From NCBI GenBank assembly GCA_025526935.1, contig JAHLKD010000001.1, forward strand, positions 248,001 to 312,000: a stretch of DNA of 64,000 nucleotides, given 5' to 3'. Each line of letters opens with the position of its first letter. The first letter of the stretch is position 1. Shown in pieces: positions 58,616-64,000 of the stretch. Origin of the DNA: Cladochytrium replicatum. Taxonomy: Eukaryota; Chytridiomycota; Chytridiomycetes; Cladochytriales; Cladochytriaceae. The notes under the pieces are model-generated. The model was not told where the DNA came from, searched no databases, and was given only the letters and a program-made list of their open reading frames with translations. The position numbers were made by a program, and so were the translations under genes.

Positions 58616-59854
58616 ATACATAGATCTTCAGAATAGAAGAACATGAGCGCAAATATTAATAATAGCTTCGCTTTTTGGTTGCTTTTTGTTTGTTTTCTCG
58701 GCTAAATTTTGCAGTATGTAAGTCGGATTCAAGTTCAAGTCGAGATCAGTGCGACAAGTTCCCACTAGTTGTTTCTCGATATTGGCGGCTATGTAGCGAT
58801 GGTGTAAGCCCGACAAATCTAAAAGCTCCAACAGTTGCTCTGCAATGTGAGTGCACTCCTGAAACGAGCCGTGCTCTTGCTACCAAGCTGAACATAATAT
58901 TGTTTTTTTAGCTGCTCTAGGAACATCAAGAAAGCACCATTCTCACGAATTTGCCTATTCTCTCGTTGCCCCAGATATCCCAGCCGTCTACCTGCTGGGG
59001 CTCGGCGATTCGCTTTCCGCAAACCTTCATGAAGCCCTGCGAGAACAATTCCATTGCGCGCGGGGGAACAAAGTCATTACCGTTCTGGATAACCACCCGC
59101 GGTACCTTTGTGGTATCTCGGAACGCACAGATGCGGGTTACAAATCGGCAAGGGGGAAAGTGCTCTTGCTGCGCTTTGGGGACGATCATCTGCTCAGAGC
59201 TGGGACTTTCAAATCATCGGGCCTACACGCCGATAAACGGTGGGTGCATTTCAAAGTGTCGGTGAGGGGGCAAAATACATTGAGCAGATCGATAGCTGAT
59301 CTCTAAGGGAATGGAGGGTTCGGTCGGACACTGAAATTTTTTCAAGGAAGATACCTTGGGTTGTGGAAAGCTGTTATGCTGTTCATAAACACGGGAAAGT
59401 TTCCTGAACAACCGATCTTGGCTAAGTTATGATCTGTCCCGCACATTGATAATGTTATTGATCATGCAGCAATCAATAGCTAACAAATGATCGGGTTGTT
59501 TTTGATAACAGGTTTTCGTCCTTTGCAACATGGTGAATCCTGGAAATCGCGTTTGAGAATATAAGTTTGCAATGATTACCATGAAAATGGATGCCTGTCG
59601 TTAGTATGCTTGTCACCCATACGTATGTAGAAGTGTGTAGAAGTGTGGTCAAAGTTTGTTGTTGAATATGAATTGAATATCTTAACAACTGAAAGCACAT
59701 GCAACTCCCAAAACGTAGCACAAGAATATGCACAAAACACGCACCATGACCCGCCCATTCGACACAATCAACGAGTTAACCGCATTGTACAAAAAAAACT
59801 AAACCCCATTATCACTAGAAGGAAACAATCTCGCTTGCCAAAGCAGGAAGAAAT
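58616..59854. other. Mostly non-coding; weak ORFs at 58.9-59.4 kb
   Basis: The minus strand is open at 59411-59223 (MFRKLSRVYEQHNSF...) and 59189-58926 (ends DIWGNERIGKFVRMVLS); a 39-nt GT-AG gap could join them. The plus strand is also open at 58951-59265. Nothing is recognised. 59420-59850 shows only short random ORFs and presumably contains the 3' end of the repeat-protein gene. Confidence 0.35.
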
Positions 59855-60996
59855 TTAGGCCTTGGGTGCAGCAGCTCCAGCGGGAGCATTCTGAGCTGGG
59901 GCGGCCCCAGCGGGAGCTGCACCATGTGCCGGAGCAGCGCGGTTACCCCGAGCGTGGGGGCGACCGTTGTTACCAGCCGGGCGAGCGTGAGGAACGTGGC
60001 GACCACCTTTAGCACGAGCACCGTAGTAGCCGGAGCTAGAAGGTTCCTCGTAAGTGCTGGAAGTCGATCCGTACGAGTCGTCGTAGTAGTCGCCAGAGTA
60101 CGAGTCATCGTAGTAGTCACCAGAGTAAGAGTCGTCGTAGTAGCCCCCGGAGTAGGAATCATCGTAGTAGTCGCCAGAGTAAGAGTCATCATAATAGGTT
60201 GAGTCGTCAGAGTACGAATCGTAGGAACTGTACGAGTCGCAGTCCTGACCATGGGGACGGCATGTGTACTTTCCGCTGGACTTGTCAGCCTTGGCAATGC
60301 AGCATTTGGCACTGGGGTTGGAGCAGGTCTCGCTGGAGGGGTGGCAAGTCTTCCAGTCGGCAACACCGTAGTAGTCGTCGTAGGTGTTGGAGTGAGTCAA
60401 ACCATGCATGCGAGCAGGAGAGCGACCTGCGTAAGGGCGAGCACCCTTCACGTGCTTAGCCTTTGCTGGGTGACGAGGGCCGGCACCTTTAGCCTGGGGA
60501 ACGTGACGACCCTTGGCACGGGCGCCGTAGTAACCCGAAGAGTCAGGCTCATAGTAGGTGCTGGAGGTCTCACCATAAGAGTCGTCGTAGTAGTCTCCAG
60601 AGTATGAATCATCGTAGTAGTCACCGGTGTAGGAGCTATCGTAATAGTCGCCAGAGTACGAGTCGTCGTAGTAGTCGGTGGAGTACGAGCTGTCGTAGGA
60701 GCTATCGTAGTAGTCCGAAGAATCGCAATCCTTTCCGGCGGGACGGCACGTGTACTTTCCGGAGTGCTTGTCTGCCTTCGCGATACAGCACTTTGAGTTG
60801 TAATTAGCGCAGGAGTCCTTTCCGGGGTGGCAAGTTTGCCAGTCGGAAATGCCGTAAGAGTTGCTGCGCAGAGAAACAGATCTAAGCGATTGCAGATGCA
60901 TGTATACCAAATGGATTACCTTGAGTAGTCAGTTGCAGTTGCAACAGCAGCCAAGCAGGCAAGAGCAGCAGCGGCGAAGGAGACAGTGGAGCGCAT
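59855..60996 (-). CDS. Secreted protein with two six-Cys modules and YDDSYSGD repeats
   Basis: Not a known family to me. Exon 1 (ATG 60996) is a signal peptide, MRSTVSFAAAALACLAAVAT followed by ATDYSR. A 38-nt intron joins SVSLRSNSYGISDWQTCHPG. The protein is built as an internal duplication. Each half has a Cys module with spacing C-x6-C-x6-CC-x12-C-x6-C (TCHPGKDSC, NSKCCIAKAD, KYTCRPAGKDC; second copy TCHPSSETC, SAKCCIAKAD, KYTCRPHGQDC), then a tandem acidic Tyr-rich stretch of YYDDSYSGD units, then SSGYYGARAKG and a basic HVP segment. The C-terminus is Ala/Pro-rich, ending AGAAAPKA at 59855. A wall-associated or adhesive extracellular role is plausible from composition only. Confidence 0.85.
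60060..60720 (-). repeat. Tandem YYDDSYSGD-coding repeats
   Basis: Two arrays of a 27-nt unit encoding YYDDSYSGD and close variants (YYDSSYTGD, YYDDSYSGG), at about 60720-60560 and 60200-60065, one after each Cys module. Sequence identity between units is high at the DNA level, consistent with recent slippage or unequal exchange. Confidence 0.9.
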
Positions 60997-61055
60997 GATT
61001 GAAGTGTGGATCGAGGTGGTGTGTGCTGCAAAGGTAGGTGTGGGGGAATGGCAGG

Positions 61056-61061
61056 TTTATA
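61056..61061 (-). promoter_or_regulatory. Possible TATA box of the secreted repeat protein
   Basis: TATAAA on the minus strand in the context CCCTATAAACC, 60 bp upstream of the ATG at 60996. Position fits a short 5' UTR, as in a highly expressed gene. Motif match only. Confidence 0.4.
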
Positions 61062-61757
61062 GGGACAGGTGGGGAGTTGTCTCTGGGTGGCAGTGCGGGA
61101 TGTCTGTGCGGATGTTAACGAGAGAGACATTGTGAAAGAATTATGTTATAATAATCGATCACGGGATGTCACGTTAAAAGTAACATCACGTGGTGAAGCA
61201 TGTTCGCGAAAAAATGTGCTGCGGTCTATCAAACGCAAAATGCATTCAATGTTTGTGATCATGTTCAGGAGACAGCAATGGTGGGACATGCAAATGAAAC
61301 GATAGTAGTGTGTCTGGACCAAGTTGTTTGTGCACTGCGAAAAGGCAACAAATCAGTGCTTTTGTGGCTAACATAGTTGGACATTGAAGGAACAGTGCTC
61401 GGGTCAATTTACATTAAGAACCCAGTGATGTTGGTGTGGATCGGGGAGTTTAACTTAGTTTAAGCGGCTAGCTATTGGATCGCTCGGAGTTCGCCCCAGT
61501 TCAAGGGCATCACGAAAGCCATGTATACTACAGAGATATACATAGGCTATTTCGTAGTACCTGTTTGGATTGGTTGCTCAAAGGAAGCTGGAGAGCGTTG
61601 ATCCCAATAAAATGACTTTCACCACAAATTGCGCTGGATACAAAAAAAGCTCTTCTGACACTGATGGTGTGGGAACTCCTATGAAATGCTTTGAAATGGT
61701 TCGGCCAAGGTGCAAAATAAAATAAGATGAGAATTCAAATCATTTCGTATCAGATCC

Positions 61758-61763
61758 TATAAG
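61758..61763 (+). promoter_or_regulatory. Possible TATA box of the SDR gene
   Basis: TATAAG about 76 bp upstream of the ATG at 61839, followed by a C/A-rich, ATG-containing 5' leader. Motif match only. Confidence 0.3.
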
Positions 61764-61838
61764 AAGTGGAATCGCAACCAACATGCTCTCATCTTTTCAA
61801 CACACAAACACTTTCTACAACCTCCAGCATCCAAAATC

Positions 61839-62722
61839 ATGTCTTCTCTGATCTACCTTATCACTGGTGCCAGTCGCGGCATTGGATTCGGCCTTGCCGA
61901 GACGCTCTTGAAGCGTCCTGGAACCACTGTCATCGCTGGCGTCAGGGACCCCACGAAGGCGGCGAAAGCGCTTGCCGCCCTTCATGTCGCAACTGGATCT
62001 CGCCTGATCACGGTCAAGATTGATTCGGCTTCGGAGACAGATGCTCTGGATGCCGTGAACGAGCTGACCACCAAGCACGGCATCACGCACATCGATGTCT
62101 TAATTGCGAACGCCGGAACTGGCAGCGTGGATGGACATGCGATGGAGATCACGGTGAAGTCGATGCGTGAGTATTGGGAGGTCAACACTCTCGGTCCACT
62201 GCTGCTGTTCCAGGCGACTTGGCCACTGCTTCAAAAAGGATCGCACCCCAAATTTATTGCAATTTCGACTCTTGCTGGGTCTATTGGTGCATTGGATAGT
62301 TTCCCCATTAGTCTTCCCACCGGGGCGTACGGATCGAGCAAGGCGGCGTTGAACTATCTTGTGCGAAAGATTCAGCTCGACTACAAGGACAAACTTATCG
62401 CCGTTGCTATCCATCCGGGGTGAGTGAAGTGAATGACATTGATTGATCGGTACAGATTGCATATTCATTTTGCTCTTCAGTGCGGTTGCGACTGATATGG
62501 GACTCGAAGTCCAGGGCATACTGTCAAAGCGGTTCGGTCTGGAGATGCCTCCAATCTCTGTCGAAACTTCCGTCATTGGTATCATGGACAAGGCAAGTGT
62601 TTTATGGTAGATCGACAATGAATGGTTTCTAAGGTGCGGCAAAACCATAGATTGACAATGCGACCAGTCCCGACTCATTCAAGACCATGATTACGTATGA
62701 TGGGGAGGCACTCCCGTGGTGA
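61839..62722 (+). CDS. Short-chain dehydrogenase/reductase (SDR)
   Basis: NAD(P)-dependent oxidoreductase of the classical SDR fold, of the small C-factor/sniffer-like kind. From ATG 61839: YLITGASRGIGFGLAETLLK (TGxxxGIG cofactor motif), GVRDPTKAAKALAAL, DVLIANAGTGS (NAG motif), YWEVNTLGPLLLFQATWPLL, KFIAISTLAGSIGAL (catalytic Ser), TGAYGSSKAALNYLVRKIQL (YxxxK), AVAIHPGAVATDMGLE. Three exons; the second intron (62593-62650) starts with GC, not GT. It ends TYDGEALPW at 62722, about 250 aa. The substrate cannot be told from sequence. Confidence 0.92.
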
Positions 62723-64000
62723 ACAGAGCATTCTCGCACATGTGAACAATAAATTCTGCTTCAAACAACAGCCATATTCCAAAGACTTCTCGGTTTTTCT
62801 AAAAGTTGTCACAAAAAAGCTGTTAACGCACAGCTGCTACTACGATAAGCTGTAGCCCTAGCTGCCTCATTTATTTTTGCCTGGCCATGGTGAGGCATTG
62901 TATATTGTTCTACCGGTACAAGACAGAGAAGCACTACTCCTAGCGGGTCCCCATCCACAAAGCCCGGCTTGGAATCAATTAAACTTGCGCAGAGTAATCT
63001 CGTCCTTTGTCGAGAACCCCAGGCGAGCCTGCCACCGAGACGCTCCGTTGATATCCCACTGGTGCGTTGGGTGGGCCGCGTGGTGAAAGCGGTCAACCCG
63101 GAAAGACCGTGCCTCGCAGTTTAACGACGTAAGCATCCTCGGTCGGATCTTGAGTTTTTCGACTTCCCCGTAGCTGCCTCATCATAAGGTCTCATGGGGC
63201 AACAGTGGGACACTGCTGTCACAGCAAAGTTCCTGCAGTCACCGCGAGTCACTGCACAAAGCAAGTCCATCTTTTCACTGCACAAAGCAAGTCCATCTTT
63301 TCACAACCAGCAGATGAATGGCTCTCCTGTGGCGATGAAGATGTGGTTCTTTGTCGGGCAGTGGCGCCCGGATGGGACCGGCCATTGAGACACCAACGAC
63401 ATCAACGTTAATGAAGAATGATTACAGCTTGATCTCCTAAACAAATATGACTAAATCACGCTTTGAAATTTAAGCGTAGGGAACCAGTCCAAAGGTTCTG
63501 CTCGTTTCCATCTCTTAATGGAGCAATCTGGTCCAGAATTTGTAAGTAAACTATTGTATGGCAGAGCGAGGTCGGCGAGGTTGGAGCACAGAAAAGAGTG
63601 CAGCAGCAGAGGCGGAGAAGAAGGTGTGCAGCGGAGGAGGCACAAGCACAAAAGTTGCCACATCGGAAAGAGCTTGTTCCTTGCGACAACTTCCACAATA
63701 AAAGCTTGATCCATGCGGCAAAAGTACCACAGGATCGCAGATCCGATCTCAACACATACAAGATAATGACAACTCCATATCAAGGTGACCGATTAGTAGA
63801 TATTCCTCCATACGGTACACCAGGGATGTTATCTTGCACGGTCCAGCAGCTCTAAACTTGTTGGAGTCGCGGCACTGCCCATGTTAATCAAGACACATTG
63901 TCCCAAAATACGTTTATGTGAACTCCCTATTAGTGCGTCTCCACTACCACATGCGATATAAACAAACTAGAGCATTTACTTTGCAACAAAGCCCTTAATG
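62723..64000. other. 1.3-kb end stretch without a confident gene
   Basis: The minus strand near 63080-62980 reads HHAAHPTHQWDINGASRWQA followed by a run ending DEITLRKFN, which looks coding, but no start, stop or flanking exon could be placed. Other ORFs (63598-63855 plus, 63783-63451 minus) overlap each other and look random. A 26-bp tandem repeat is listed separately. Confidence 0.35.
63251..63302. repeat. 26-bp perfect tandem repeat x 2
   Basis: The unit ACTGCACAAAGCAAGTCCAT plus CTTTTC occurs twice head-to-tail (63251-63276, 63277-63302) with no mismatch. Confidence 0.95.

Larger units (their letters stand above)
60997..61838. other. Divergent intergenic region, repeat protein to SDR
   Basis: About 840 bp between two starts on opposite strands. 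No coding ORF. TATA-like boxes lie near both genes (see separate entries). Confidence 0.5.

Noticed and set aside
63451-63855. Overlapping ORFs on both strands at the right end
   Set aside because: Low-complexity (CAG/GAG-rich) composition and no protein-like pattern.
1-64000. tRNA, rRNA, CRISPR arrays, bacterial-type operons
   Set aside because: GTTCGA-like strings were checked by eye; none had a plausible cloverleaf, and no regularly spaced repeat array or rRNA-like stretch was seen. No covariance search could be run.

Overview
The window looks like nuclear DNA of a flagellated (zoosporic, chytrid-like) fungus. Genes are compact and intron-rich: most introns are about 36-85 nt with GT...AG ends. 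The housekeeping set is eukaryotic, with mitochondrial import (TOM20), TCA-cycle enzymes (LSC1, KGD2), ribosomal protein eS27, RAD16, EXO1 and a fungal-type delta-12 desaturase. Several genes only make sense in a cell that builds a cilium or centriole: a CC2D2A/CEP76-family transition-zone or centriolar protein, a CatSper-type auxiliary channel subunit and a PIH1-domain co-chaperone. I assign no species. I see no convincing rRNA, tRNA, CRISPR or bacterial-type operon.

Layout. 1-4.1 kb: a gene-end fragment (-), MOB1 (+), TBCA (-), YAE1 (-) and PIH1 (+). 4.1-6.25 kb: protein-like ORF fragments on both strands that I could not name. 6.3-11.2 kb: a large Rho-GEF with RGS, C1, HR1, Ras-binding-like, DH and PH regions (-). 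11.3-14.0 kb: SRR1/BER1 (-) head-to-head with LSC1 (+). 14.2-18.2 kb: the CC2D2A/CEP76-like gene (+). 18.5-19.9 kb: an unidentified spliced gene (+). 20.0-20.6 kb: RPS27 (+). 20.8-24.7 kb: CatSper auxiliary subunit (-), head-to-head with TOM20 (+).

25.5-27.0 kb: a coiled-coil protein (-), head-to-head with GCNA (+), followed by RAD16 (+), a class II eIF4E (+) and a Tda10-type kinase (+). 38.0-39.4 kb: a broken DNAJC11-like gene with an internal segment in reverse orientation, next to a possible retroelement fragment. 39.6-42.9 kb: a long nuclear coiled-coil protein (-). 45.1-48.6 kb: pirin (-) and KGD2 (+). 48.9-49.7 kb: possible membrane protein. 50.6-51.5 kb: a decayed second pirin copy (+). 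51.7-54.4 kb: FAD2 and PXMP4 (-). 56.4-58.6 kb: EXO1 (+). 59.9-61.0 kb: a secreted repeat protein (-). 61.8-62.7 kb: a short-chain dehydrogenase (+).

Common themes. GCNA, RAD16 and EXO1 cover DNA-protein crosslink, nucleotide-excision and mismatch or resection repair. LSC1 and KGD2 act at consecutive TCA-cycle steps. TBCA, YAE1, PIH1, RAD16 and the ribosomal protein are ordinary housekeeping. Many neighbours are divergent with start codons only 50-190 bp apart, suggesting shared bidirectional promoters. Exon boundaries were inferred by eye from frame, splice signals and family knowledge, without alignment software, so they are approximate except where exact positions are given.
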